Below, piece after piece: positions 48,163-57,370 of a DNA stretch of 64,000 bases. Position 1 is the stretch's first letter. Each line of letters opens with the position of its first letter. The DNA lies in the NCBI GenBank assembly GCA_026707545.1, contig JAPOWR010000001.1, positions 2,385,778 through 2,449,777 of the forward strand, given 5' to 3'. Both the position numbers and the translations under genes were made by a program. The DNA comes from Acidobacteriota bacterium (lineage in GTDB: Bacteria > Acidobacteriota > Thermoanaerobaculia > Multivoradales > Multivoraceae). The notes below the pieces were generated by a model, which was not told the DNA's origin, made no database searches, and saw only the letters and a program-made list of their open reading frames with translations.

Positions 48163-50508
48163 CTAGAACGGGAAGATGAGCGGCACCATCCAGACGATCA
48201 CCGCGAGAAGAACCACCGTTAGCGGCGTGCCGACCCGCAGATAGTCCATGCTGCGATAGCCGCCGGCGCCCATGACCAGCAGGTTCGCCTTGTGGCTGAA
48301 CGGCGTCATAAACGCCGCCGACGCCGCCAAGGCCACGCCCATCATCAGCGGGTAGGGCGACAGACCGAGGCCCGAGGCAGCCTCCAGGACAACCGGCGTC
48401 AGCAACACCACCGCCGGCGCACCATCGAGGCACTGGCTGAGCAGACTCGAAAGAAGGACCAGCGCCGCCAGCACCGCGTACGGCCCGGCCGGACCCGCCA
48501 GTTCCATCACACTGCTCGCCAACAGGGCCGCCGTCCCGCTGCTCTCCATCGCCGATCCGACCGGCAGGATCGCCGCCACCAGGAAGATCGCCCGCCACTC
48601 GACCGCCCGGTAGGCCTCCTCCATCGTCAGCGCGCCGCAGAGGACGATCAGGCTCGCCGACGCGAACGCGGCGACCTGAATGGGTGCAAGGCCCGTCACC
48701 ACCAGCCCCACCATCAAGGCGAGGCATCCGACGGCAAACGGCGCTTTGTTCATGCGGCGCGGCTCCTCCGCGACATCCGAGAGAAGGACCAAATCCCGCT
48801 CCCGGGACAGCAGACCGAGCCGGCCCCGGCGCCCCTGCAGTAGCAACGCGTCGCCCACCCGTAGCGCGAGCTCCGCCAAGCCGCTGCGGATCGGCCGCCC
48901 CTCGCGCCAGATCGCTAGCACCTGAACCCCATAGCGATCGCGGAATTCAATCTCCTCGAGACTCCGCCCCGCGAGACGGGACCGGGGCGCCAGCGTGGCC
49001 TCGGCCATGCCCACCTCCTCGGACTCGAACGTGGGCGCCGAAACGCCGGCGGTCAACTCGACGCCGCCCATGCGCAGCAGGGCGCGCAGGCGCCGTTCCC
49101 TGCCCTTGACGAACAGCTGGTCTCCGGCCTCGAACCGGATCTGGGGGCCCGGTCCCCAGATCACTTCGCGACCCCGCTCGACCGCCACCACGGTGAGTTC
49201 CATCAGCCGGCCCATCCACTCGACACCCGCGCCGCTGGCCAGAAGCGCCGAGTTCTCCGGTACCCGAATGACCAGCAGCGGTTGATCGTCGAGGCGGTGA
49301 AGGACGGCGGGGCCGGTCTCCTCGATCTCGAGCACATCGGAGGCGAGCTCAGGCGCGTCGCCGCCAAACAGCCCGTAGAGAAGATCTCCTTTCTCTAGCG
49401 GCAGATCGCCAAGCCGGTCGACATGGACCTCGCCGTCGCGTTCCACCGCGATCACGAACACCCGCCAGTGCTCGCGGAACCGAGTCTCGGCCAGCGTGCT
49501 CCCGGCCAGCGGAGACACGGCCGGCACCCGCGCCCTGAGCGCGGTCACGCCCGCCTCCGGCGCGCCGATCTCGCCCGTCGTGGCCGTGCCGAGGGTCGTG
49601 GCCGTGCCGACATCGACGCCCTGGAGGCGCAGCATCTGCTGCACCTCCTCGGCATCGCCCTGCACAACCAGTTCGTCGCCGGCCAGCAGGCGCATGTCGT
49701 CCTTCGGCGCCAGCCGCCAGTCCTCGCCGCGCGCGATGCCGAGAAGCTGCACGCCAAGCGTCGTCCCCAACCGCGTCTCGCGCAGGGTCGCCCCGTCGAG
49801 CTGCGAAGCCGCCGGAATCCGGATCGAGAACAGGCCCTCATGGAGGCCGTAGAGATCCGCGAGTTCCGATTCACGCCGACCCACCGCTCCGGTTCTGCGA
49901 CCCGGCAGCAGCCGGCGCCCCAGGGTCAGCATGAAGGCCACGCCGCCCAACAGCAACACGAGGCCGAACGGCGTGAAGTCGAAGAGGCCGAACGGCTCGA
50001 GTCCCCGGTCCCGCAGCATCGAGGCCGCCAGGATGTTCGGCGGCGTCCCGACCATCGTCGCGGTACCACCCAGAATGGCTCCGAACGCCAACGGCAGGAA
50101 CAGCCGGGACGGCGACAGGTGCGCTCGCCGGCCGAGACTCGCCACCGCCGGCATCAAGACGGCGGTGGCCGCGATGTTGTTCATGAACATCGAAAGCACG
50201 CCCGCGACCAGCATCACGGCGACGATCAGGGGCACCTCGCGGCTGCCGACGAACCGATGAATCGCACCGCCCACCAGGTCTGCCACCCCCGTCTGCATCA
50301 GCCCGGCGCTGACGATGAAGATCGACAGCATCGTGATGACCGCCGAAGATGCGAAGCCGGTGAACGCCTGGTCAACGGCGACGTAGCCCATGAAGACCAG
50401 CAGGGTCAGACCGAGGAACGCGGTCAGGTCGATCGGCAGCTTCTCGGTCAGGAACAGGACGACCATGGCCGCCAGGACGACCAGCAGGAAGGCGATCTCG
50501 TAGGTCAT
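48163..50508 (-). CDS. SLC13/DASS-type permease with four TrkA-C (RCK_C) domains
   Basis: 781 residues. The membrane part is split: about residues 1-205 and 585-781 hold the ion-transporter-superfamily helices (MNNIAATAVLMPAV, GGTATMVGTPPNILAASML in the first half; SQCLDGAPAVVLLTPVV and GVALAASAAFMTPFSHKANLL in the second). Between them lie four TrkA-C-like domains, recognisable by repeated patterns such as SQLDGATLRETRLG, SPLAGSTLAETRFR and SRLAGRSLEEIEFRDRYGV. These may sense nucleotides or ligands. The likely cargo is an anion such as sulfate or a dicarboxylate, coupled to Na+. It follows the two SDR genes by 21 bp and is probably cotranscribed. Confidence 0.9.
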   Translation of the reverse strand: MTYEIAFLLVVLAAMVVLFLTEKLPIDLTAFLGLTLLVFMGYVAVDQAFTGFASSAVITMLSIFIVSAGLMQTGVADLVGGAIHRFVGSREVPLIVAVMLVAGVLSMFMNNIAATAVLMPAVASLGRRAHLSPSRLFLPLAFGAILGGTATMVGTPPNILAASMLRDRGLEPFGLFDFTPFGLVLLLGGVAFMLTLGRRLLPGRRTGAVGRRESELADLYGLHEGLFSIRIPAASQLDGATLRETRLGTTLGVQLLGIARGEDWRLAPKDDMRLLAGDELVVQGDAEEVQQMLRLQGVDVGTATTLGTATTGEIGAPEAGVTALRARVPAVSPLAGSTLAETRFREHWRVFVIAVERDGEVHVDRLGDLPLEKGDLLYGLFGGDAPELASDVLEIEETGPAVLHRLDDQPLLVIRVPENSALLASGAGVEWMGRLMELTVVAVERGREVIWGPGPQIRFEAGDQLFVKGRERRLRALLRMGGVELTAGVSAPTFESEEVGMAEATLAPRSRLAGRSLEEIEFRDRYGVQVLAIWREGRPIRSGLAELALRVGDALLLQGRRGRLGLLSRERDLVLLSDVAEEPRRMNKAPFAVGCLALMVGLVVTGLAPIQVAAFASASLIVLCGALTMEEAYRAVEWRAIFLVAAILPVGSAMESSGTAALLASSVMELAGPAGPYAVLAALVLLSSLLSQCLDGAPAVVLLTPVVLEAASGLGLSPYPLMMGVALAASAAFMTPFSHKANLLVMGAGGYRSMDYLRVGTPLTVVLLAVIVWMVPLIFPF

Positions 50509-50529
50509 CGCGACTGCGATCCGGCGGCG

Positions 50530-51306
50530 CTAGATAACCGTCCAGCCGCCGTCGACGAGCAACGTCTGGCCGGTGACGTAGCTCGACGCGTCGGAGGCCA
50601 GGAACACGACCGGGCCGGCCAGTTCCTCGCCGCGGCCGGGCCGGCCCATCGGCGTCTTGCGTCGGATCCAGCGCAGGGCCTGATCCGACGCGAACATTTC
50701 CTCGGTCATCTCGGACTCGAACCAGGCGGGGCCGATCGCGTTCACCCGCACCCCTCGCCGCGCCCACTGGGCCGCGAGTTCGCGCGTCATGTTGACGACG
50801 CCGCCCTTGGACGCGGTGTAGGAGGCCTGCGGGATCTGGCCGGCACCCACGACGCCGAGCACCGAGGCGACGTTGACGATCGAGCCCGATCCCTGCTCCA
50901 GCATCAGGGCGCCGAAGCGGCGGTTGCTGAGGAAGACGCCGGTCAGGTTCACAGCCACGATCCGTTGCCACACGTCGAGCGGTTCCTGCTCGGCCGGGCG
51001 GGGATCGGAGATGCCGGCGTTGGCGACCAGCACGTCCACCCGGCCGAAGTGGTCCAGCGCACTCGTCGCGAGCGCGTCGACCTCCTCCTCCCGAGATACG
51101 TCGCACGGCACGGCGAGGGCCTTTGCACCGCTGTCCTCGATCTCCGCGGCGAGTTGCTCCAGCCGATCCAGGCGCCGGGCGGAAACGACGACCGAGGCGC
51201 CGGCCGAGGCCAGCGCCTCAGCGAAGACGACACCGAGGCCGGACGACGCGCCGGTAACCACCGCCGTCTTGCCGTCGAGTCGAAACAGGTCGTCGGTGGC
51301 AGCCAT
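50530..51306 (-). CDS. Short-chain dehydrogenase/reductase (first of two)
   Basis: 258 residues, classical SDR. NAD(P) motif TGASSGLG (18-25), NNAG-equivalent VANAGIS, catalytic Ser/Tyr/Lys in VASVLG and SYTASKGGVVNM, and the end DASSYVTGQTLLVDGGW. Substrate unknown. It is separated from the second SDR by 44 bp; both are on the same strand, with similar length and end motif, and may be an old duplication. Confidence 0.92.
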   Translation of the reverse strand: MAATDDLFRLDGKTAVVTGASSGLGVVFAEALASAGASVVVSARRLDRLEQLAAEIEDSGAKALAVPCDVSREEEVDALATSALDHFGRVDVLVANAGISDPRPAEQEPLDVWQRIVAVNLTGVFLSNRRFGALMLEQGSGSIVNVASVLGVVGAGQIPQASYTASKGGVVNMTRELAAQWARRGVRVNAIGPAWFESEMTEEMFASDQALRWIRRKTPMGRPGRGEELAGPVVFLASDASSYVTGQTLLVDGGWTVI

Positions 51307-51350
51307 GGACGGCGCCGAGTCTACTCAGGGCGATGAAGAGGCGCGGGGCT

Positions 51351-52130
51351 TCAGGCGGGGGGATCGAAGCGACCGTCGATCGCGGTCCAGCCGCCGTCGA
51401 CGAAGAGCACCGCACCCGTCATGTAGCTCGACGCGTCCGAGACCAGGAACGCCGCCGCGTTGCCGATCTCGTCCGCCCTTCCCCACCGGCCCAGCGCCGT
51501 CTTCCCGGCGTAGGCCCGGTTCCAGGCCTCGTTCTGCTGAATCGGCTTCGTCAGGGGCGTGTCGACGACCCCCGGCGCCAGGGCGTTGACCCGCACGCCG
51601 GCGTGCCCGAGTTCGGCGGCCGCCGTGCGCGCGAGCTGGACGATGCCCGCCTTGGTCGCCGCGTAGACGCCCTGACCCGGCTCGACGACCTGGGAGCGGA
51701 TCGACGACAGCAGCACGATGCTGCCGCCGCCGTTCGCGGACAGGAGGCCGCCCGCGACCTGGAGCACCGACATCGCGCCCCGGAGATTGAGCGTCACCAC
51801 GCGATCGAACTCGTCCGGCTGATAGTCGAGCAGGCGCTTGCGGACGTTGACGCCTGGCGTCGCAACGACGCCGCGCAGGTCGGCCAGAGCGCCGAGCGCA
51901 GACGTCATCGCTTCGGCATCGAGGACGTCCAGTTCGGCCGCTTCGGCCCGAGCCCCCGCGGCCACGATCCGTTCAGCGGTCGCCCGCGCGGCGACCAAAT
52001 TCACGTCGAAGCAGGCGACCCGGGCTCCCTGGCGGGCGCAGGCCTCGGCCGCGCCCTCGCCAATGCCGGAGCCGGCGCCGATCACGGCGACCGTGCGGTC
52101 CTCCAGACGGAACGGGTTCGTTGACGCCAT
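51351..52130 (-). CDS. Short-chain dehydrogenase/reductase (second of two)
   Basis: 259 residues from ATG 52130; the open frame extends to 52346, but that piece is antisense to the peptidase gene. NAD(P) motif GAGSGIG (18-24), DVLDAEAMTSAL, catalytic YAATKAGIVQL and the C-terminal DASSYMTGAVLFVDGGW. In place of NNAG it has ATPGVN, a less common variant. It starts 10 bp after the P1 peptidase stop. Confidence 0.91.
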   Translation of the reverse strand: MASTNPFRLEDRTVAVIGAGSGIGEGAAEACARQGARVACFDVNLVAARATAERIVAAGARAEAAELDVLDAEAMTSALGALADLRGVVATPGVNVRKRLLDYQPDEFDRVVTLNLRGAMSVLQVAGGLLSANGGGSIVLLSSIRSQVVEPGQGVYAATKAGIVQLARTAAAELGHAGVRVNALAPGVVDTPLTKPIQQNEAWNRAYAGKTALGRWGRADEIGNAAAFLVSDASSYMTGAVLFVDGGWTAIDGRFDPPA

Positions 52131-52140
52131 CACGAGGAAC

Positions 52141-53214
52141 TCAGGGCAGGTCGCGGACGGCGAGAATGCCGGGAAGCGACTCCGCATTCCGCACACTGTT
52201 GAGCACCGCGTCGGCGAGCGCCTCGGCCGCGAGCGCGCCGATGCGGCTGACATCCGCCGGCCCTTCAAGGACGCCGGTGGCGATCGCGAACACCGTGTCG
52301 CCGTCGCCCGGCGTATGCGAGGGAACGATCGAGCGGGCGAGACCATCGTGGGCCATCTGCGCCATGCGGGTCGCCTCGGCCTGGTTCAGGGTCGCGTTCG
52401 TCGCGACCACGGCGATCGTCGTGTTCTCCCGGTTCTCCGCCTCCCGCCGGCTGGCGCGGCGGTCGCGGCCGAGACCGCTCCGCAGCAGCTTGCGGGCGTC
52501 GAGCAACTCATCGTTCGGACCGCGCACCCCCGCCACCACCTGACCGGTAGCCGGGTCGATCACGTCGCCCACCGCGTTGACCGCGACGAGAGCCGCGACC
52601 ACCAGGCCCGCCAACGGTCCCTGCTCCAGCTTGATCGACGCACTGCCGAGGCCGCCCTTCATCCGCGATCCCCGTCCACCCATCTTGCCCACCGTGGCGC
52701 CGGCGCCGGCGCCGACGTTGCCCTGGGCCACCGGACCCGTGCTGGCCGCCGCCGCGGCCGTGTAGCCGCATTCGGCGTCCGGCCGCGGCTTGCTGGCGCC
52801 GCCCATGCCGAGATCCATGAGCGACGCGGCGACGACGATCGGCACCACGCCGGCCCCGACCCGGTAGCCGACGTCCTGCTCCTCGAGGTAGCGCATCACC
52901 CCTCCCGACGCGTCGAGACCGTAGGCGCTGCCGCCGCTCAGGACCACCGCGTGGAGCTCCTGGATCATGTTGTGGGGACTCAGCAGGGCCGTCTCGCGAG
53001 TGGCCGGCGCCCCACCCCGGACGTCGACCGCGCCGATCGCGCCATCCAACGCGAGCACGACGGTGCAGCCGGTGGGCCGCTCCTCGTAGGTGAACTGGCC
53101 GACTCGCAGCCCCTCGACCGCGGTCAGGCCGGGGTCTTCAGCCAAGCCCGGAGTCCAGGCGCCGAGGGCCAGCGCTCCGAGAGCCGCGATCCGCAATCCA
53201 CATCGCGCGAACAT
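52141..53214 (-). CDS. P1/S58-family aminopeptidase (DmpA-like), exported
   Basis: 357 residues with a signal peptide (RIAALGALALGAWTPGLA). The DmpA/BapA fold is shown by GLRVGQFTYEERPTGCTVVL, LLSPHNMIQELHAVVLSGGSAYGLDA and GATVGK. These are self-processing N-terminal nucleophile peptidases; the cleavage site normally gives a new Ser/Thr N terminus, here probably Thr in ENTTIAVVATNATL. The typical partners are L-aminopeptidases, D-aminoacidases and beta-peptidases. It heads the run of two SDRs and the SLC13 permease. Confidence 0.88.
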   Translation of the reverse strand: MFARCGLRIAALGALALGAWTPGLAEDPGLTAVEGLRVGQFTYEERPTGCTVVLALDGAIGAVDVRGGAPATRETALLSPHNMIQELHAVVLSGGSAYGLDASGGVMRYLEEQDVGYRVGAGVVPIVVAASLMDLGMGGASKPRPDAECGYTAAAAASTGPVAQGNVGAGAGATVGKMGGRGSRMKGGLGSASIKLEQGPLAGLVVAALVAVNAVGDVIDPATGQVVAGVRGPNDELLDARKLLRSGLGRDRRASRREAENRENTTIAVVATNATLNQAEATRMAQMAHDGLARSIVPSHTPGDGDTVFAIATGVLEGPADVSRIGALAAEALADAVLNSVRNAESLPGILAVRDLP

Positions 53215-53292
53215 AGTAGTCTGGCAAGCGTACTACCGGCCCGTAGAACGCAGCCACTGGCGCAGAACCCCGGTCACCGGAAGGCACCGTCC

Positions 53293-54609
53293 ATGACGTC
53301 CGTACAGAGCGATTGCGCCCGAGTGGCGTCGGGTCTCGTCGACCGGGTCCTGTCCGAGGCCGCTGTCTGCGGCGAGGAGGCGGCCCACTTCGCGTCGGAG
53401 TTGATCCGCGTGCCGTCGGTCAACCCGCCCGGCGATTGCTACCGGGAGTGCGCGGAACTGCTCGGCGTCCGGCTCGAGGCGGGTGGCTTCGAAACGGAGT
53501 ACATCCGGGGCCCGGGAAACGACCCGAAACGCCCGAAGATCAACGTGCTTGGTCTGCGCCGCGGCCGGCGCACGCGGCCGGCCCTTCACCTCAACGGGCA
53601 CCTCGATGTCGTGCCGCCGGGAGACGGCTGGACCGTCGACCCGTTCGGCGGCGAGATCAGGGACGGCTGGCTCTACGGCCGCGGCTCGGCGGACATGAAG
53701 GCCGGCATCGCCGCGGCCGTGTTCGCCGCGGAAGCGGTCCGCCGCAGCGGCGTCAATCTGCGCGGAACGATCGAGATCAGCGGCACGGTGGACGAGGAGA
53801 GCGGCGGGCTGGCGGGCGTCGCTCACCTCGCGGCGATCGGTCGGGTCACCAGCCGAACGACCGACTACGTCATCATCCCCGAACCCTTCAGTCCGACCCG
53901 GATCTGCATAGGCCATCGCGGCGTGCTCTGGTTCCGTATCACAGCACGCGGGCGCATCGCCCACGGCTCGATGCCCTTCCTCGGCGTCTCGGCGATCGAC
54001 GCGGCAGCCGAGGCGGCCCTTGGCCTCAAGGAGGCGATCGGCGACCTCGTCACTGAACTACCCGTGGTGCCGGAAGGAGCTCGCCGGCCGACGATCAACA
54101 TGAACTCGATCGCCGGCGGCCAAGTCATCGAGGGGCTCGATGCCTCCGCCGCCCTGGACGGTCACGGCCAGGGCCTGCCGTCTCCCTGCGTCGCCGACCA
54201 GTGCGAGCTCGTCGTCGACCGGCGCTACCTGATCGAGGAGGGACCTGACGCCGTGCGCGCCGAGGTCCGGGGAGTCCTCGACGCGGTGGAAGCGCGCCGG
54301 CCCGGCATTCAGTTCGAAGTCGAGGAGCTGTTGAGCGTCCTTCCGACACACACGCCGAACGACTGCGCCCTGGTCGAATCGCTCGGTCGCGCCATAGAGA
54401 CTGCGACCGGCGACGCCGCCGATCTGGTGGCGAGCCCCGGCACCTACGATCACAAGCACTTCCAGCGCATCGGCGGCATCGGCCAGTGCGTCGCCTACGG
54501 ACCGGGCGAACTGGAACAGGCCCACCAGCCGGACGAACGCTGCCTGCTCTCCGACATCACCCGATCGACCCAGGTGATGGCGCTCACGATCGTCGATCTC
54601 TTGAGTTAG
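53293..54609 (+). CDS. M20-family metallopeptidase / deacylase (ArgE/DapE-like)
   Basis: 438 residues from ATG 53293; the frame extends upstream to 51838 but that part is antisense to other genes. Di-zinc ligands appear in LNGHLDVVPPGDG (His, Asp), YGRGSADMKAG (bridging Asp), TVDEESGGLAG (catalytic Glu-Glu), the EPFSPT region and the final TYDHKHF His. A lid/dimerisation domain (about 190-330) is present, RIAHGSMPFLG giving its catalytic His. It hydrolyses N-acyl or peptide bonds; family members include ArgE, DapE and carboxypeptidases. Divergent from the exported P1 peptidase with a 78-bp gap. Confidence 0.9.
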   Translation: MTSVQSDCARVASGLVDRVLSEAAVCGEEAAHFASELIRVPSVNPPGDCYRECAELLGVRLEAGGFETEYIRGPGNDPKRPKINVLGLRRGRRTRPALHLNGHLDVVPPGDGWTVDPFGGEIRDGWLYGRGSADMKAGIAAAVFAAEAVRRSGVNLRGTIEISGTVDEESGGLAGVAHLAAIGRVTSRTTDYVIIPEPFSPTRICIGHRGVLWFRITARGRIAHGSMPFLGVSAIDAAAEAALGLKEAIGDLVTELPVVPEGARRPTINMNSIAGGQVIEGLDASAALDGHGQGLPSPCVADQCELVVDRRYLIEEGPDAVRAEVRGVLDAVEARRPGIQFEVEELLSVLPTHTPNDCALVESLGRAIETATGDAADLVASPGTYDHKHFQRIGGIGQCVAYGPGELEQAHQPDERCLLSDITRSTQVMALTIVDLLS

Positions 54610-54701
54610 GGTTACCTACCACGCCGCCGCGATCACTGCGCGGCCGCAACAGCGAACCACACAGCCGGCCCCAAGAGACGGGCCGCCGAGGAACTGCAAC
54701 C

Positions 54702-56084
54702 ATGACCGTGGCACTCGACGTCGCGACCCCTTCCCGATCCCGTTCCCTGGAGTTGCCTCCGTGCGATCACCGGCCGAGACCCTACGCGGGCGCCACCCGC
54801 GAGGAGATCCTCGCCCTGCGCCGGCAGCACGTGAACCCGGCCCTGTTCACCCTCTACAGCGACCCCGTGATGCTGGTGGAGGGTCACCGGCAGTACGTCT
54901 GGGACGAAACCGGCCGTCGCTATCTCGATCTGTTCGCCGGCATCTGCACCGTTGCCTGCGGTCATTCGCACCCCAGGATCGTCGCCGCGGTCCAGGAGCA
55001 GATGGCGTTGCTGGCGCACGGATCGACCGCCTTCCTCCACCCGAACATGCCGCGCTTCGCCGAGGCATTGCTGGCCAAGCTGCCTCCGAGTCTGGACCGG
55101 ATCTACTTCGTGAACAGCGGCAGCGAGGCGAACGATCTGGCGATCCAGATGGCCCGGCTTCACACCGGCCACGCCGACGTCATCGGCATCCGCAACGCCT
55201 ACCACGGCGGCAGCGCGCCGACCGGGGCGCTGACCGGCATTCACACGTGGAAGTCCGGCGTGCAGCGCGGCGGGCCGGTGCACCACGCGCTCAACCCCGA
55301 CCCCTACCGCAATCCGTTCTCCGGAACGCCCGAACAGATCGCCAGCCGCTCCGCCGAGGACGTGGCCGAACTCATCCGCTACTCCACCCCGGGCCAGGTC
55401 GCCGCCTTCATCTCCGAGCCGATCCAGGGAGCCGGAGGCGTGACGATGGGCGCACCGAACTACCTCCCGGAGGTCTACGACATCGTCCGGGCGCACGGCG
55501 GCGTCTGCATCGCCGACGAGGTGCAGACCGGCTTCGGCCGGACCGGCGACAACTTCTGGGGCTTCGAGCGCTCCGGCGTCGTCCCCGAGATCGTCACGAT
55601 GGCGAAGGGCATCGGCAACGGCCTTCCGCTCGCGGCCGTGGCCACCACGTCGGAGATCGCCGCCGCCCTGGCGCAGAGACTCCACATCAACACGTTCGGC
55701 GGCAATCCGCTGGTGTCGGCGGCCGGACTCGCGGTCCTTGAAGTGATCGAGGAGGAGGGCCTCCAGCGGAACGCGCTGGCCCTCGGCAGCCGACTGCTCG
55801 CCGGACTGCGGGCGCTGGCGCACGACCACGAAGCGATCGGCGATGTCCGCGGCCAGGGCCTGATGATCGGCGTCGAACTGGTCGCCGACCGGAAAGCCAG
55901 GACGCCGGGCACCGCCCTGACCGGCCGTGTCCTCGACGAACTCAAGGACCTCGGCGCCCTCGTCGGCAAGGGCGGCCTCTACGGCAATGTGCTCCGGATC
56001 AAGCCGCCTCTGGTGCTGACCGACGCCGATGTCGAGTTCGCGCTGGCGGCGATGGATGAGGCGCTGACGCGGGCTGCGAAGTAG
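54702..56084 (+). CDS. Class III aminotransferase, AGXT2-like (alanine-glyoxylate type)
   Basis: 460 residues from ATG 54702; upstream codons belong to the peptidase end. Fold-type I PLP enzyme: YLDLFAGICTVACGHSHP, YFVNSGSEANDLA, RNAYHGGSAPTGALTG, CIADEVQTGFGRTG and the PLP lysine K302 (TMAKGIGNGLPLAAV). The first 45 residues (PYAGATREEILALRRQHVNPALFTLY) match the AGXT2/5-phosphohydroxylysine phospho-lyase type, so alanine-glyoxylate or related omega-amino acid transamination is the best guess. No secretion signal. Located 92 bp after the M20 gene. Confidence 0.9.
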   Translation: MTVALDVATPSRSRSLELPPCDHRPRPYAGATREEILALRRQHVNPALFTLYSDPVMLVEGHRQYVWDETGRRYLDLFAGICTVACGHSHPRIVAAVQEQMALLAHGSTAFLHPNMPRFAEALLAKLPPSLDRIYFVNSGSEANDLAIQMARLHTGHADVIGIRNAYHGGSAPTGALTGIHTWKSGVQRGGPVHHALNPDPYRNPFSGTPEQIASRSAEDVAELIRYSTPGQVAAFISEPIQGAGGVTMGAPNYLPEVYDIVRAHGGVCIADEVQTGFGRTGDNFWGFERSGVVPEIVTMAKGIGNGLPLAAVATTSEIAAALAQRLHINTFGGNPLVSAAGLAVLEVIEEEGLQRNALALGSRLLAGLRALAHDHEAIGDVRGQGLMIGVELVADRKARTPGTALTGRVLDELKDLGALVGKGGLYGNVLRIKPPLVLTDADVEFALAAMDEALTRAAK

Positions 56085-56090
56085 AAACAA

Positions 56091-56120
56091 ACGACCCCGC
56101 CGGTTTCCCGGCGGGGTCGT
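56091..56120 (-). terminator. 13-bp hairpin terminator between convergent genes
   Basis: ACGACCCCGCCGG (56091-56103) and CCGGCGGGGTCGT (56108-56120) pair perfectly over 13 bp. On the minus strand the loop is a GAAA tetraloop and the hairpin is followed by TTGTTTC, so it best terminates the thiolase operon; on the plus strand it lies 6 bp past the aminotransferase stop without a T run. Confidence 0.85.
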
Positions 56121-56145
56121 AATGCACTAGCGCTTCGGTCAGGAC

Positions 56146-57321
56146 CTACAGCCCGACGACCGAGACGAAGCTGACGCAGCGGCCAGGGGCGCCGCCGAGG
56201 TTGTGGGTCAGCCCCACCTTGGGATCGGCGATCTGCCGCTCACCGGCCTCGCCGCGGAGCTGCAGCCACATCTCGTACATCATCCGCAGGCCGGAGGCGC
56301 CGATCGGATGGCCGAAGCTCTTCAGGCCGCCGTCCGGGTTGACCGGCTGGTCGCCGTGGAGGTCGAAGCGGCCGTCCATCGTGTCCTTCCAGGCCTGACC
56401 GCGCGGTGAGAACCCGAGGTCCTCCATGAGGACGAGCTCCGTCGGCGTGAAGCAGTCGTGGACCTCGGCCATGCTGATCTGCTCCCGCGGATCCTCGATG
56501 CCCGCCTGCTCGTACGCGTCCCTGGCGCTCTCGACGACCTCGGGGAACGTGGTGAAGTCGTAGTCCTGCCGCTTCGCGCCCTCGGCCGGACCGGCCACGA
56601 ACGACAGCGCCTTGATGAAGATCGGGTTGTCGTTGTACTTGTGCGCGTCCTCGGCGCGGCAGATCACCGCGGCGGCAGCGCCGTCGGAGACACCCGAGCA
56701 GTCCATGATGCCGAGCATTCCGGCGATCTTGGGCGAGGAGTTGATCTTCTCGACCGGCACCTCTCGCTGGAACTGCGCCTTCTCGTTGCGGGCGCCGTTG
56801 TAGTGGTTCTTGTACGCGATCTTGGTGAGCACGTCGCGCATCGTCTCCAGGTCAACGCCGTACTTCTCGGCGTACGCGGGCGCCAGGAGCGAGAAGTTGG
56901 CCGGAGCGGTCATGCCGGACTCGGTGCCGTCGCCCGGAGGGGCGCTGCCCGTGAGGCCGGAGAACCCGGAGTCCTTCAGCTTCTCGACGCCGACGGCCAT
57001 GACCAGGTCGTAGGCGCCGGACGCGACCGCGTAGGCGGCGTTGCGCATCGCCTCGCTGCCGGTGGCGCACATGTTCTCGAGCCGGGTGACCGGCTTGTAC
57101 TGGATCTTGAGCGGCTCGGAGAGCGTAAGGCCCGAGATGCCGCTGCCCGTCGTGCCCAGCCAGTACGCGTCGACATTGTCCGGCTCGATCCCGGCGGAGC
57201 CGTAGGCCTCCTGCACGGCATCGACCAGCAGGTCGCTGGCGCTGCGGTCCCAGTGTTCGCCGAACTTGGTGCAGCCCATGCCGACGATAGCTACGCGATC
57301 ACAGATTCCCTTACTGGCCAT
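56146..57321 (-). CDS. Thiolase-family acyltransferase (SCP-x/lipid-transfer type)
   Basis: 391 residues. N-terminal nucleophile Cys C85 in LENMCATGSEAMRNAAYAV, and the later HDCFTPTELVLMEDLGF and GHPIGASGLRMMYEMWLQL provide the His and the loop used by SCP-x-type thiolases. The second active-site Cys of classical thiolases is not in the usual place. It is followed upstream by an HMG-CoA-synthase-like/DUF35 fusion, a pairing known from beta-ketoacyl or sterol side-chain chemistry. Role: carbon-carbon bond formation or cleavage on an acyl-CoA; exact substrate unknown. Confidence 0.9.
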   Translation of the reverse strand: MASKGICDRVAIVGMGCTKFGEHWDRSASDLLVDAVQEAYGSAGIEPDNVDAYWLGTTGSGISGLTLSEPLKIQYKPVTRLENMCATGSEAMRNAAYAVASGAYDLVMAVGVEKLKDSGFSGLTGSAPPGDGTESGMTAPANFSLLAPAYAEKYGVDLETMRDVLTKIAYKNHYNGARNEKAQFQREVPVEKINSSPKIAGMLGIMDCSGVSDGAAAAVICRAEDAHKYNDNPIFIKALSFVAGPAEGAKRQDYDFTTFPEVVESARDAYEQAGIEDPREQISMAEVHDCFTPTELVLMEDLGFSPRGQAWKDTMDGRFDLHGDQPVNPDGGLKSFGHPIGASGLRMMYEMWLQLRGEAGERQIADPKVGLTHNLGGAPGRCVSFVSVVGL

Positions 57322-57370
57322 TCGTGCTCCTTGGTCGTTCTTCGGATGGATCCGTGTTTCCTATCGATGT

